From the NCBI GenBank assembly GCA_027531395.1, contig JAPZRO010000001.1:434001-498000 (forward strand): a stretch of DNA of 64,000 bases, given 5' to 3'. The position numbers were made by a program, and so were the translations under genes. This DNA is from Porphyrobacter sp. GTDB lineage: Bacteria; Pseudomonadota; Alphaproteobacteria; Sphingomonadales; Sphingomonadaceae. Numbering within the stretch: the stretch's first letter is position 1; every line of letters starts with the position of its first letter. This document shows positions 35,706 to 44,566 of the stretch, piece by piece. The notes under the pieces are model-generated. The model was not told the origin of the DNA. It saw only the letters and a list, made by a program, of their open reading frames with translations, and did no database searches.

Positions 35706-37194
35706 GGCCGATCCCCTGACCTCCCGCCCCTCGCTCGCGGCGCAGGTGCGCACCGCGGTGATCTGGCGTTCGGGCAGCCAGGTCCTGACCCAGATCGTGT
35801 CCTGGTGCTCGACCCTGATCGTGATCCGCCTGCTCGCGCCCGAGGACTACGGACTGTTCGCCATGGCGCAGGTGATGCTGACGCTGCTCAGCACGCTTAA
35901 TGGCTGGGGCCTCGCCTCGGCGCTGATCCGCGAGGAGCATGTCAGCGAGGAACGGCTGCGCCAGACGTTGGGGATGCTGATCCTGCTCAATTGCGGTCTG
36001 GCGCTGACGCAGTTCCTCGCAGCGCCGCTGGTGGCGGCGTGGTTCGAACAGCCGCTGGTGACCGAGCTGCTGCGGGTGCAGTCGCTGCTCTATCTCGCGG
36101 TGCCGTTCTGCGCCCTGCCGCACGCGATCCTCAGCCGCCGGATGGATTTCCGCCGCCCGGCGCAGGTCCGCCTCGCCGCCGCGCTGGCCGGCGCGACCAC
36201 CGCGCTCACCGGCGCGCTGTCGGGCTGGGGCGTGTGGACGCTGGTCTGCGCCCCGATGGCGATGCTGCTGACCGAGGCGATCGGCATGACCTGGGCCGCG
36301 CGCGCGCCGATCCGACCGAGCTTCCGCTTCACCGGCGCGGGCCACATCGCCGGTTTCGGCGGGGTGATGACCGCGACCCAGATCTTCTGGTTCGTCCAGA
36401 GCCAGGCCGACGTGATGATCGCCGGGCGCGTGCTCGATGCCCACAGCCTCGGCGTCTACACCACCGGACTGTTCCTCGCGCAGTTGCTCGCGGCCAAGTT
36501 CGTGCCGCCGATCAACGAGGTCGCCTATGCCGCCTATGCGCGCCAGCAGGGCGAGAGGACAGCCGATCAGGGCGCGGCCGCGCTGCTCGCGACGATCCGG
36601 CTGGTGATGCTGGTGGGCCTGCCCGCCTATGCCGGCCTTGCCGTGGTCGCGCCGGTGCTGGTGCCGGTGCTGCTCGGCGAGAAGTGGACGGGGATCGTCC
36701 CGCTGCTGCCGATCCTCGCCGGGGCGATGGCGATGCTGACGCTCCAGATTCTGTTCTCGCCCGCCACCAATGCGCGCGGCTTTCCCGGCATTGCGCTCAA
36801 GGTGACGATGCTCGGCGCGGTGGTGATGCCGGGGGCCTTCCTGATCGGATCGCAGTGGGGGGTGACGGGCTTTGCCTGGGGCTGGGTCGGCGGGATGGCG
36901 GTGCTGACCGCAGCGACGATCCAGCTGTCGCGCGGGGTGCTGGGGCTGGAGCTCGGCGGACTGGTGCGCGCGATCCTGCCGCCGCTCGCGGCCGCGCTGG
37001 TGATGGCGGGCGGCGTGGCACTGGCGCTGCGTGCGCTGCCGCCGGTGATGCCGCTGGCGGCGCTGGGGGCGGCGGTGCTGCTGGGCGTCGCGCTCTATCT
37101 CGGCGCGCTCCAGCTGATCGCGCCCGACCGGCTGGCGGAAGCGCTGCGGTTCCTGCGCGAGCGGGGCGAGGCGGAGCCTGTCCCGGCCGAGTAG
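35698..37194 (+). CDS. Polysaccharide flippase (Wzx/MATE-like, MOP superfamily)
   Basis: 498 residues, largely hydrophobic with about 12-14 membrane segments spread over the whole length. The N-terminal pattern GSQVLTQIVSWCSTLIVIRLLAPEDYGLFAMAQ, read across its two helices, is typical of Wzx/RfbX-type flippases. The central charged loop is short (ARQQGERTADQG). Flippases of this family move undecaprenyl-linked saccharide units across the inner membrane. The start overlaps the FemAB-like gene by eight bases. No glycosyltransferase or polymerase gene is adjacent, so the pair looks isolated from the rest of its pathway. Confidence 0.85.
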   Translation: MAEADPLTSRPSLAAQVRTAVIWRSGSQVLTQIVSWCSTLIVIRLLAPEDYGLFAMAQVMLTLLSTLNGWGLASALIREEHVSEERLRQTLGMLILLNCGLALTQFLAAPLVAAWFEQPLVTELLRVQSLLYLAVPFCALPHAILSRRMDFRRPAQVRLAAALAGATTALTGALSGWGVWTLVCAPMAMLLTEAIGMTWAARAPIRPSFRFTGAGHIAGFGGVMTATQIFWFVQSQADVMIAGRVLDAHSLGVYTTGLFLAQLLAAKFVPPINEVAYAAYARQQGERTADQGAAALLATIRLVMLVGLPAYAGLAVVAPVLVPVLLGEKWTGIVPLLPILAGAMAMLTLQILFSPATNARGFPGIALKVTMLGAVVMPGAFLIGSQWGVTGFAWGWVGGMAVLTAATIQLSRGVLGLELGGLVRAILPPLAAALVMAGGVALALRALPPVMPLAALGAAVLLGVALYLGALQLIAPDRLAEALRFLRERGEAEPVPAE

Positions 37195-37258
37195 CCCCCC
37201 GTACCCCTCACAAATTCGTGCGATTGACACTGCGGGCGCGATCCGGTTGGGCAGCGCC

Positions 37259-38140
37259 ATGAGCAACACCCGTCCCGAACCGCTGGCCCGCACCTACCGC
37301 GTGAACGATATCGATCTGGTCGTGCACGAATGGGCACCCGCATCGGCAAACCCCGCCGCGCCGCCGCTGGTGTTCGCCCATGCCACGGGTTTTCACGGGC
37401 GGGTGTGGGGCGCGGTCGCGGACCACTTTCCCGAGCACCGCATCCACGCCATCGATCTGCGCGGCCACGGCCGTTCGGGCGGCGGGCCGATCAGCGACTG
37501 GCGGATCATGGCGAGCGACGTCGCGCAATTCCTCGATCAGGCGGGCCTGTCCCATGCGGTGGGCATCGGCCATTCGATGGGCGCGCACACGCTGGTGCAG
37601 GTCGCGGCGGACCACCCTGAGGCTTTCAGCCGCCTCGTGCTGTTCGATCCGGTGATCCTTGCGCCCGAATTCTACGCGCTGCCCGAGCCGCTCTACACCG
37701 CCGACAACCCCCACCCCGCGATCCGCCGCAAGCGCGACTTCGCCTCCCCGGAGGAGATGATGGAGCGGTTCCGCGCGCGCGATCCCTATTGCCTGTTCGA
37801 TGCGCGGGTATTCGAGGATTACTGCCGCCACGGCCTCCTCCCCGCCGCTGCCGGCGAAGGCATGGAGCTGGCCTGCGCCCCCGAGATGGAGGCGAGCGTC
37901 TATGGCTCCAGCCGCAGCAACGGCGCGGTTCTGGAGGCGGCGAAGACGGTCGACATTCCGGTGCTGGTGGTGCGCGCGCAGATGACCGATCTCAACGACT
38001 TCAAGAGCTCGCCGACCTGGCCCGACCTCGCCAAGGTGCTGCCGCAGGGAACCGATCTCTACCGCCCCGACCGCACCCACTTCCACCCCTTCGAAGACCC
38101 CGCCGATGCGGCGCGGATCATCGCGGAGTTCATCGGCTAA
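37259..38140 (+). CDS. Alpha/beta hydrolase
   Basis: 293 residues from ATG 37259; a TTG four codons upstream is the only alternative. The fold motifs are in order: LVFAHATGFHGRVW (oxyanion HG-type loop), DLRGHGRSGGG, the nucleophile elbow GHSMGAH, and the C-terminal DRTHFHPFEDP with the catalytic His. The acidic residue probably lies near LVVRAQMTDLND. The substrate cannot be told; relatives hydrolyse esters or lactones. The stop overlaps the stop of fliS by four bases in convergent orientation, so no terminator separates the two transcripts. Confidence 0.85.
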   Translation: MSNTRPEPLARTYRVNDIDLVVHEWAPASANPAAPPLVFAHATGFHGRVWGAVADHFPEHRIHAIDLRGHGRSGGGPISDWRIMASDVAQFLDQAGLSHAVGIGHSMGAHTLVQVAADHPEAFSRLVLFDPVILAPEFYALPEPLYTADNPHPAIRRKRDFASPEEMMERFRARDPYCLFDARVFEDYCRHGLLPAAAGEGMELACAPEMEASVYGSSRSNGAVLEAAKTVDIPVLVVRAQMTDLNDFKSSPTWPDLAKVLPQGTDLYRPDRTHFHPFEDPADAARIIAEFIG

Positions 38141-38505
38141 CCGGCTGCGGTCAGCAGATCGTTGAGATCGCCGCGCACCCGCACGATCTCCTCGGCCCTT
38201 GCGCGCACGAAATTGCCCGCGATCTGGTTCGCCAGCCCGCCATAGAAGGTGACGAGGCTGCCATGCAGCGGGTGCTCCGGCGCGACCGAGCGGGCGAGCC
38301 ACAGGGTGATGGTCTGCGCCCGCACCAGTGCCTCGCGCGGGACGGTGTCGGGCGCGCGTTCGAGCGCGAGCAGCGCCTGCCCCAGCGCCGCAACCGCCTC
38401 CTCGAGACAGATGCGCGTGAGATCGGCTGTCCCCGCGGCCTCGATCCGCGCGTCGAGCTCGACCCGGCGATAGGCCGCAGCGGGATTGTGCGAGAGCATG
38501 TGCAT
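38137..38505 (-). CDS. fliS: Flagellin export chaperone FliS (divergent)
   Basis: 122 residues, all helical. The N terminus NPAAAYRRVELDARIEAA matches the FliS start, which usually reads as A-Y-x-x-x-x-x. The length is typical. FliS caps the C-terminal helix of flagellin in the cytosol before export. The sequence is divergent, and the assignment rests mainly on length, the N-terminal motif and its place directly downstream of fliD. It is the last gene of the flagellar operon. Confidence 0.75.
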   Translation of the reverse strand: MHMLSHNPAAAYRRVELDARIEAAGTADLTRICLEEAVAALGQALLALERAPDTVPREALVRAQTITLWLARSVAPEHPLHGSLVTFYGGLANQIAGNFVRARAEEIVRVRGDLNDLLTAAG

Positions 38506-38519
38506 CGCCTTGCGCCCCC

Positions 38520-39953
38520 TCAGCTATCGCTGTTCGACCAGATGTCGACCTGCTGGCGCAGGAAGGTCAGCGTCGATTGCGAGGCAGCCACCCGCCGTTC
38601 GGAGGCGACGAAGTCGCGGGTCAGACGTTCGCGCAGGGCCTCCTGCTGCTCGGCGATCACCGCCAGCCGCTCGTCGCTATTGGCGAGCTGGGTCTCGAAC
38701 CGCCGGACCGATCCGCCGAGCGAGCCCGGATCGGAGACAAGGCTGTTCTCGCGCGCGAAGCGGTCGACGGTGGCGAACACGCCCGAGGCCCCGGTGGTAA
38801 ACATCGCCGCCACCGCATCCGGCGTGTCGGCGAGCGCCTGATTGAGCCGCGCGCTGTCGAGCCGGAAAGTCCCGTCGCGGTTGAGCACCACGCCGAGATC
38901 GGCGAGCGTGCGCGGCTCGCCCGTCGCGGCGCCCGGCATCACCACCCGCCCCGCCAGCCCGGCGAGGTCGCGGCGCAGCTCGCGCGCGCCCGGATCATTG
39001 CCGAGCTCGCCGCCGAGCGGGGCCGCCAGCTGGTTCACCTGCCCGACGATCTCGTTCAGCGCGCTGACCAGATCGTTCATCACGCCGGTGACCGCATCGG
39101 TGTTGTTGGCAAAGCTGAGCGTGGTCGGCGCGCCGGTATTGGTGGCGGCGAGATCGAGCGTGAACCCGCCCGGCAGACCGGTGACGCGGTTGGTCGGGCT
39201 GGTCATGGCGACAGTATCGAGCGCGAAGGCGGCATCGCGTGCGGTCGCCTTGAGTTCGCCCGCATCGGTAGCGGGGCCCCAGCCGAGATAGGACAGGTCG
39301 CCCGGTGCCGCCGCAGCGCCGGCGCCGGCCGCTTCGAGGACGAAGCCGCTCGCCGCGCCTTCGCGGCCCTTCATCACAAGCTGCGCACCACCGGTGCCGG
39401 TGGCGACATAGGCGCTCACCGCACCGCCGCTGGCCTGATTGATCTTGGTGGCCAGCGTCGCGAGCGTGTCGGTGGCGGTCACCGCAATGTCGATCGCGGC
39501 GCGCGCGGCATCGGGGTTGAAGCTCGTGCCATTGACCGTGCCGAAGCGCAGCGTCAGCGTGCCGGCGCCAACCAGCGCGTCGCGGCTGGCGAAGCTCTTG
39601 CCGACCAGCGTCTGGCCCCGGGCAAGCTGGGTGACCTCAAGCGAGAAGCTGCCGCGCGGGCTGAGGCCGGCAGGCACAGTGACGCGTGCGACCGCGGGAT
39701 TGGCAAGCTCGCCGCGCGGGGCAAGGTCGCCGGTCCGGATCCGCTCGCCCAGCGCGCTGGCAAGTCCGGTCACCGCATTGCGCAGCTGCGCGGCGGCGGA
39801 GACCTGCGCTTCGAGGGTGGTGCGCCGCGTCTCGACCGACTGGCGCTGCACCGCAAAGCTCGCTTCCGAGATGTCGGTGGCCAGCTGGATGAAATCGACG
39901 CCGCTGCCTGCGCCGAGCGCGGAGATGATCGAGGAGCCGGAGGTCGTGGTCAT
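38520..39953 (-). CDS. fliD: Flagellar filament cap protein FliD (HAP2)
   Basis: 477 residues. The N-terminal GSGVDFIQLATDISEASFAVQ and a heptad-like helix form the D0/D1 part. The middle has the two FliD domains (GTFNPDAARAAIDIAVTATDTLA-type strands and GGFTLDLAATNTGAPTTLSF). The C terminus is a coiled coil ending LTFLRQQVDIWSNSDS. FliD forms the pentameric cap that folds flagellin at the filament tip. Fifteen bases separate it from fliS, and it follows flhB after 30 bases. A filament cap is lacking in many alphaproteobacterial flagellar systems. Confidence 0.88.
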   Translation of the reverse strand: MTTTSGSSIISALGAGSGVDFIQLATDISEASFAVQRQSVETRRTTLEAQVSAAAQLRNAVTGLASALGERIRTGDLAPRGELANPAVARVTVPAGLSPRGSFSLEVTQLARGQTLVGKSFASRDALVGAGTLTLRFGTVNGTSFNPDAARAAIDIAVTATDTLATLATKINQASGGAVSAYVATGTGGAQLVMKGREGAASGFVLEAAGAGAAAAPGDLSYLGWGPATDAGELKATARDAAFALDTVAMTSPTNRVTGLPGGFTLDLAATNTGAPTTLSFANNTDAVTGVMNDLVSALNEIVGQVNQLAAPLGGELGNDPGARELRRDLAGLAGRVVMPGAATGEPRTLADLGVVLNRDGTFRLDSARLNQALADTPDAVAAMFTTGASGVFATVDRFARENSLVSDPGSLGGSVRRFETQLANSDERLAVIAEQQEALRERLTRDFVASERRVAASQSTLTFLRQQVDIWSNSDS

Positions 39954-39983
39954 GCACCGCAGAACGGCCGCCCGCCGCAGGGA

Positions 39984-41120
39984 TTAAGCGGGAATTTCGC
40001 GCCTTCCGTCGCCGTCGAAGCGCAGTTCGGCGGGCACCTCCACCACCGGGCGGCGCGGGTTGGCCCCGCGCTTCAGCGCCATCACGAAAGCCACCAGCGC
40101 GGCGATGGCGACATAGAGCTCCTCGCGCACCATCTGATTGGGCTGCGTGGTGAAGTAGACCGCGCGGGCAAGCTGCGGATATTCGAGCAGCGGCAGGCCC
40201 TGCTCGCCCGCGATCTCGCGCATCGCGAGCGCGGTATCGCCCCGCCCTTTGGCGAGCACCACCGGCGCGGGCGCGAGCGCGGGATCATAGGTCAGCGCGA
40301 CCGCGAAGTGCAGCGGGTTGACGATCACGAACTGCGCGTCCTTCATCGCCTTGGCCACGCCCCCGCGCGCGAGATCGCGCTGGCGCTGGCGGCGGGCACC
40401 CTTCATCTCGGGCGAGCCTTCGGCCTCCTTGGTCTCCTCGCGCAGTTCCTGCAGGCTCATCTTCAGCCGCTTGTCGCGCTGGAAACGCTGGAGCGGGTAG
40501 TCGATCGCGGCGATCACCACGAGACCCGCCAGCAGCGCCCCGACCAGACTGGTGATCGCTTGCGCGGCGAGACCCACCTGCGCCTCCAGCGGGCTGCGGC
40601 CCAGCACCAGTAGCGCAGGCAGATGCGCCGTCGCCCAGAACCACGCGATCCCGCCGAGCAGCGCGAGCTTGGCGAGGCCCTTGCCCAGTTCGATCAACCC
40701 CTGCCAGCCGAGGATCCGCTTGATGCCGCTGACCGGATTGATGCGCGAGGCCTTGAACCCGGCATTGCCCGGAACAAAGCGCCCATCTCCCGGCAGAAGC
40801 TGCGAGACCGTGGTGACCAACGCCACCACCAACCCCAGCGCCAGCACCGGCGGCAGCACCGCGAGCGCGGCATCGGCCAGCGCGGCGCCGGGTGCGAAAC
40901 CGTCGAGCGCGGCGCGGTCGAAGCGGAAGCCTGCGCGGGCGGTCGCCGCCATGCTCTCGGCCAGCCACGGCCCCAGACCCAGCAGCGCCAGCGCGCCGGT
41001 GCCGGTCGCGGCCAGCGTCGCCAGCTCCTTCGAGCGCAGGACGTCGCCCTTCTTCGCGGCATCGGCGCGGCGCTTGGCAGTGGGCGCGAACGTCTTTTCG
41101 CCAGCTGTTTCCTCAGCCAT
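39984..41120 (-). CDS. flhB: Flagellar export switch protein FlhB
   Basis: 378 residues. The N-terminal EKTFAPTAKRRADAAKKGDVLRSKEL is the FlhB family signature, split across its first helix. Four membrane segments follow (about 30-220), then the cytosolic C-terminal domain. The autocleavage site, NPTH in nearly all homologues, reads N268-P269-L270-H271 here. FlhB controls the export switch from hook to filament proteins, and cleavage between Asn and Pro depends on this loop. The start overlaps the fliR stop by one base (TGATG). Confidence 0.93.
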   Translation of the reverse strand: MAEETAGEKTFAPTAKRRADAAKKGDVLRSKELATLAATGTGALALLGLGPWLAESMAATARAGFRFDRAALDGFAPGAALADAALAVLPPVLALGLVVALVTTVSQLLPGDGRFVPGNAGFKASRINPVSGIKRILGWQGLIELGKGLAKLALLGGIAWFWATAHLPALLVLGRSPLEAQVGLAAQAITSLVGALLAGLVVIAAIDYPLQRFQRDKRLKMSLQELREETKEAEGSPEMKGARRQRQRDLARGGVAKAMKDAQFVIVNPLHFAVALTYDPALAPAPVVLAKGRGDTALAMREIAGEQGLPLLEYPQLARAVYFTTQPNQMVREELYVAIAALVAFVMALKRGANPRRPVVEVPAELRFDGDGRREIPA

Positions 41121-41911
41121 CAGCGCGACTCCGGAGCCAGCAGGACTGCGGATTGATCGAGCGCGGCTTCGATCACGCCTTTGAACTGTTCGGCCATCAC
41201 CGGCATTGCGATGATCAGCGCGGCGATCCCGGCGAGCACGCCGGCGGGCAGGCCCAGCGCGAAGAGGTTCAAGGAGGGGGCGGAGCGCGCGACAAGGCCG
41301 GTCACCACCTGCACCAGCAGCAGCACCAGCACCACCGGCAGGGCAATCGCCGCCGCCGTGGCGAGGCCGTAACCGAAGAACAGTCCCACGCTCTCCGCGC
41401 GCCACGCCCCGAAGGCGAATTGGCCTGCCGGGAGCAGGCGGTAGCTTTCGATCAGCAGCTCGAACCACAGCAGATGCGCGCCGATCGCGTAGAACAGCAG
41501 GCTCATAACCAGCCCGAAAAACGTGCCGAGCGCGCCCGACTGCGCGCCGCTTGACGGGTCGATCGAGGTGGCAATGGCAAGGCCCATGGTGCCGGAAATC
41601 TGCTCGGCCGCGATCAGCGGGATGGCGAAGGCGAGTTGCAGCACGAAGCCCAGCGCCAGCCCGATCGCGATCTCGTGCAGCACCGCGAGGATCGCGGCGA
41701 AGCTCAGCATTTCGGGCGCGGGGGCAATCGGCACCCAGCTGGCGACAAAGAACCCGAGCACAATGCTCAACAGGATGCGCAAGGGCGCAGGCACCGCCAT
41801 CCCGCCCACCATCGGCGCGGCCATCAGCGCCGCGCCGCAGCGGATCGACAGGAACAGGATCTGCCACAGCTGCGCCTCAAGCTGCGCAAAGCCGAAGTCG
41901 AGCAGGTTCAT
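41120..41911 (-). CDS. fliR: Flagellar export apparatus protein FliR
   Basis: 263 residues with six membrane segments. MNLLDFGFAQLEAQLWQILFLSIRCGAALMAAP opens the protein across its first helix, followed by IRILLSIVLGFFVA-type helices and a C-terminal SLNLFALGLPAGVLAGIAALII. FliR is a core subunit of the FliPQR export gate in the inner membrane. It is coupled to flhB by overlapping stop and start. Confidence 0.92.
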   Translation of the reverse strand: MNLLDFGFAQLEAQLWQILFLSIRCGAALMAAPMVGGMAVPAPLRILLSIVLGFFVASWVPIAPAPEMLSFAAILAVLHEIAIGLALGFVLQLAFAIPLIAAEQISGTMGLAIATSIDPSSGAQSGALGTFFGLVMSLLFYAIGAHLLWFELLIESYRLLPAGQFAFGAWRAESVGLFFGYGLATAAAIALPVVLVLLLVQVVTGLVARSAPSLNLFALGLPAGVLAGIAALIIAMPVMAEQFKGVIEAALDQSAVLLAPESR

Positions 41912-41920
41912 GCGGCCAAC

Positions 41921-42193
41921 TCAGGCCGCCAACCCGGAGACCTGCGCCATGATCTCGCGGGTGAAGTCGGCGAGCAAGCCCATCATCGCCGCGCCCAGCA
42001 CAACGAACACCAGCGCCGTCACCGCCAGCTTGGGGATGAAGCTTAGGGTCTGTTCGTTGACCGAGGTGGCGGCCTGGATCACGCCCACCACCAGGCCCAC
42101 CACCAGCGTCGCCACCAGCACCGGCCCGGCGATCAGCGCCGTCACCCACAGGGTCTGGTCGGCCAGCGAAAGAAGCGCCGCGTCCTCGGTCAT
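41921..42193 (-). CDS. fliQ: Flagellar export apparatus protein FliQ
   Basis: 90 residues with two membrane hairpin segments (TALIAGPVLVATLVVGLVVG and LAVTALVFVVLGAAMMGLLA). The intervening IQAATSVNEQTLSFIPK is the family signature. FliQ winds around the FliP/FliR core of the export gate. The start overlaps the fliP stop by four bases. Confidence 0.93.
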   Translation of the reverse strand: MTEDAALLSLADQTLWVTALIAGPVLVATLVVGLVVGVIQAATSVNEQTLSFIPKLAVTALVFVVLGAAMMGLLADFTREIMAQVSGLAA

Positions 42194-43017
42194 GTCGCAA
42201 AGCTCATCGCAAGGCTGCCCATCAGCAGCGCCCAGCCATCCACCAGCACGAACAGCAGCAGCTTGAACGGCAGCGAGATGATCGTCGGCGAGAGCATCAT
42301 CATGCCGAGGCTCATCAGCACGCTCGCCACCACAAGGTCGATCACGAGGAAGGGCAGGAAGATCATGAAGCCGATCTGGAAGGCGGTCTGCAATTCGCTC
42401 GTCACGAAGGCGAGGAGCAGGATCGAGAAGGGCACGTCCTTGGCGCTGGCAAAGGTGCCGCCGCCGGCGATATCCGTGAACATCATCAGGTTCGCCTCGC
42501 GCGTCTGCGCCATCATGAAGGCGTGGAAGGCCTCGCCCGCCTGCCCGATCGCGGCATCCGCGCCGATGGTTCCGGCGGCATAGGGGGCAATCGCCTGCGC
42601 GTTCACGATGTCGAGCGTCGGGGCCATGACGAACAGCGAGAGGAACAGCGCGAGGCCCGCCAGCACCTGCCCCGGCGGCGAGCCTTGCAGGCCGAGCGCC
42701 TGCCGCAGGATCGCCAGCACCACCAGAATGCGCAGGAAGCTCGTCATCATCAGCACCAGCGCGGGCAGGATGGTGAGCAGGCCCATCACCACCAGCAGCT
42801 GGAGCGAGAGGCTCAACGGACTGTCATCGCCCGCGCCGTTTTCGCCCAGTGCGCGCTCGATGGCGGAACCCACACCTGCCGCCACCGGGTCCGGGGGCTG
42901 GAGCGCCGCTGTGGCGGCAGGCGTGGCGGCGAGCGCCCCTTCGGACGTCGCCAGAAACATGGTTAACGCGGCAAGGCAGAAGAGGCCTGCGCGCAGGATT
43001 GCGGCGAGGGTCATCAC
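42190..43017 (-). CDS. fliP: Flagellar export apparatus protein FliP
   Basis: 275 residues. A cleavable signal sequence (AGLFCLAALTMFLATSEGALAA) is followed by the linker and four membrane segments. Family motifs: LLTILPALVLMMTSFLRILVVLAILRQALG read across the helix, and LKTAFQIGF-type sequence ELQTAFQIGFMIFLPFLVIDLVVAS. FliP forms the pentameric core of the export gate. It overlaps both fliQ and fliO by four bases. Confidence 0.94.
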   Translation of the reverse strand: MMTLAAILRAGLFCLAALTMFLATSEGALAATPAATAALQPPDPVAAGVGSAIERALGENGAGDDSPLSLSLQLLVVMGLLTILPALVLMMTSFLRILVVLAILRQALGLQGSPPGQVLAGLALFLSLFVMAPTLDIVNAQAIAPYAAGTIGADAAIGQAGEAFHAFMMAQTREANLMMFTDIAGGGTFASAKDVPFSILLLAFVTSELQTAFQIGFMIFLPFLVIDLVVASVLMSLGMMMLSPTIISLPFKLLLFVLVDGWALLMGSLAMSFAT

Positions 43018-43289
43018 TCGCTCTCCGGCTGGCCCGCAGGCGCTTCAGCGAGCCGCACCATCCCGTGGCGCGACAGGCCGAGCAGGATCTCGCGCTCGCG
43101 AAAGCGCACCACGGCGAGCTTCACTCCCGGCGCGATCAGGCTGGTTTCGACCAGCTGGAGCTGGCGCCCGCCGCCGCCCGGCTGTCCGGCAAGGCGTGTC
43201 TGCACATAGCGGGTCAGCCACAGGCTCCCCCAGATCAGCCCGCCGAGCAGCGGCAGCAGCAGCGCCAGCCGCAGAAGGTATTCGAGCAT
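43014..43289 (-). CDS. fliO: Flagellar biosynthesis protein FliO
   Basis: 91 residues: one N-terminal membrane segment (LLRLALLLPLLGGLIWGSLWL) followed by a short cytosolic domain with VETSLIAPGVKLAVVRFREREILLGLS, read across its strands. FliO assists assembly of the FliP ring. The family is poorly conserved, and placement between fliN and fliP makes the call reliable. Confidence 0.82.
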   Translation of the reverse strand: MLEYLLRLALLLPLLGGLIWGSLWLTRYVQTRLAGQPGGGGRQLQLVETSLIAPGVKLAVVRFREREILLGLSRHGMVRLAEAPAGQPESE

Positions 43290-43304
43290 CGCCCCGATCC
43301 CGCC

Positions 43305-43628
43305 CTAGAGCGCCTCGGCGGGGTTCGCCGCCGGTTCGGAGGCAGGTGCGGCATCGGGGGCGGGCACTTCCTGCCCGTCCTCGCCCACCAGATGGACGAT
43401 GCGCAGGGCAAAGCGCCCCTTCTCCGCCACCACCTCGCCGCGAGCGATCACGCGGCCATTTGCGGTGACGTCGAGCAGTTCGTCGGTCAGCCGATCGAGC
43501 ATCACCGTGCTGCCTTCGCCCAGTGTCAGCACCTCGCGCAGCGGCATCTCGGTGCGCCCGAGTTCGACCGAGAGGCGCACGGCGACCGCGCCGAAACGGT
43601 GGAAGGCGGCGGGCTGGAATTCACTCAT
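43305..43628 (-). CDS. fliN: Flagellar motor switch protein FliN
   Basis: 107 residues from ATG 43628. A SpoA domain runs over most of the protein: AVRLSVELGRTEMPLREVLTLGEGS, LLDVTANGRVIARGEVVAEKGRFALRI, with an acidic Ala/Pro tail. FliN forms the base of the C ring and docks the export ATPase via FliH. The start overlaps the fliM stop by four bases. Confidence 0.92.
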   Translation of the reverse strand: MSEFQPAAFHRFGAVAVRLSVELGRTEMPLREVLTLGEGSTVMLDRLTDELLDVTANGRVIARGEVVAEKGRFALRIVHLVGEDGQEVPAPDAAPASEPAANPAEAL

Positions 43629-44566
43629 CGGGCAAATCCTTCTGCAGGAAAACGGGCGAGGCGGAGCGCCATGCGGTCCTCGAGCGTGCCGATGCTGCCA
43701 TGCGCGATCAGCTTGTCGCCCAGCATCAGCGGCACCTGACGGCCCATCGCCAGCGGCAGCATGTCGCCCGGCGCGAGGGTCTGGAGACGGGCGAGCGAGA
43801 GGTCGATCTCGGCCAGCACCACGTGGAGCGGCAGCGGCACACCCGCGAAGGGCGCAGCGAAGGGATCGGCCGGCTGGCGACGCGCGCGGGTGCCGGAGCG
43901 CGGCGGGACGCGGCCCGGGGCGGGCAGCAGGCGCGCCATCCGCTCCTCGGCCAGAGCCAGCAGGCAGCGCCATTCGCAGCCCTCGCGGTTGGCGATGGCG
44001 ATGTCGAACAGCAGCGCGGGCGCATGGGGATCGAAGGGCTTCAGCCGTCCGGCGCTTTCGCTGCGCACGATCACCTCGCCGCCCGGCACCGCGCCCGGTG
44101 CCGGCGCGTGATCGCCAAGGCTGGCGCGGGAGATCGCACCGGCAATGGTCGCGGCGATCTCGTCCACCAGCAGCGCGGCGGAGCGCGGCAGCTGGTCGGG
44201 CACGTCGGGGGCGAGCTTGCCGTCGCCGCCGAAGCTGCGGTCGGTCAGCGCGATGGCGGTGGCGAAATCGAAGGTGACCAGCGCGGTCTCGCCACTGGCC
44301 CCGACCCGCAGCAGGCTGTTGGCCGCAACCGGACCGATCCGCGCCAGCACCGCGCTGCCCTGAAGGGTCACAGGCTCGGGCACGCTGACGGCCAGCCGGT
44401 CGCCCGAGAGCAGCGCCGAGAGTTCCTCGGCCAGCATCCGCGCCAGATCGCGCCGCCATGCGGCGAGCAGCACCGCGCGCTCTTCCGGGCGCGGACCGCG
44501 TGTCGTCAGTTCGCGGCAATGCTGCGCAGCGGGCCGGACGGCGGAGAAATCGTGGGTCATCCTCAT
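43625..44566 (-). CDS. fliM: Flagellar motor switch protein FliM (divergent, short N terminus)
   Basis: 313 residues. The middle CheC-like domain is recognisable (LVTFDFATAIALTDRSFGGDG, ALLVDEIAATIAGAI), and the C-terminal SpoA domain has LHVVLAEIDLSLARLQTLAPGDMLPL. FliM joins FliG and FliN in the C ring. The conserved N-terminal peptide that binds phospho-CheY (LSQ-x-EIDALL) is missing; the protein starts MRMTHDFSAVRP. ATG 44566 overlaps the fliL stop; ATG 44560 is also possible. How switching is signalled is therefore unclear. Confidence 0.85.
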   Translation of the reverse strand: MRMTHDFSAVRPAAQHCRELTTRGPRPEERAVLLAAWRRDLARMLAEELSALLSGDRLAVSVPEPVTLQGSAVLARIGPVAANSLLRVGASGETALVTFDFATAIALTDRSFGGDGKLAPDVPDQLPRSAALLVDEIAATIAGAISRASLGDHAPAPGAVPGGEVIVRSESAGRLKPFDPHAPALLFDIAIANREGCEWRCLLALAEERMARLLPAPGRVPPRSGTRARRQPADPFAAPFAGVPLPLHVVLAEIDLSLARLQTLAPGDMLPLAMGRQVPLMLGDKLIAHGSIGTLEDRMALRLARFPAEGFAR

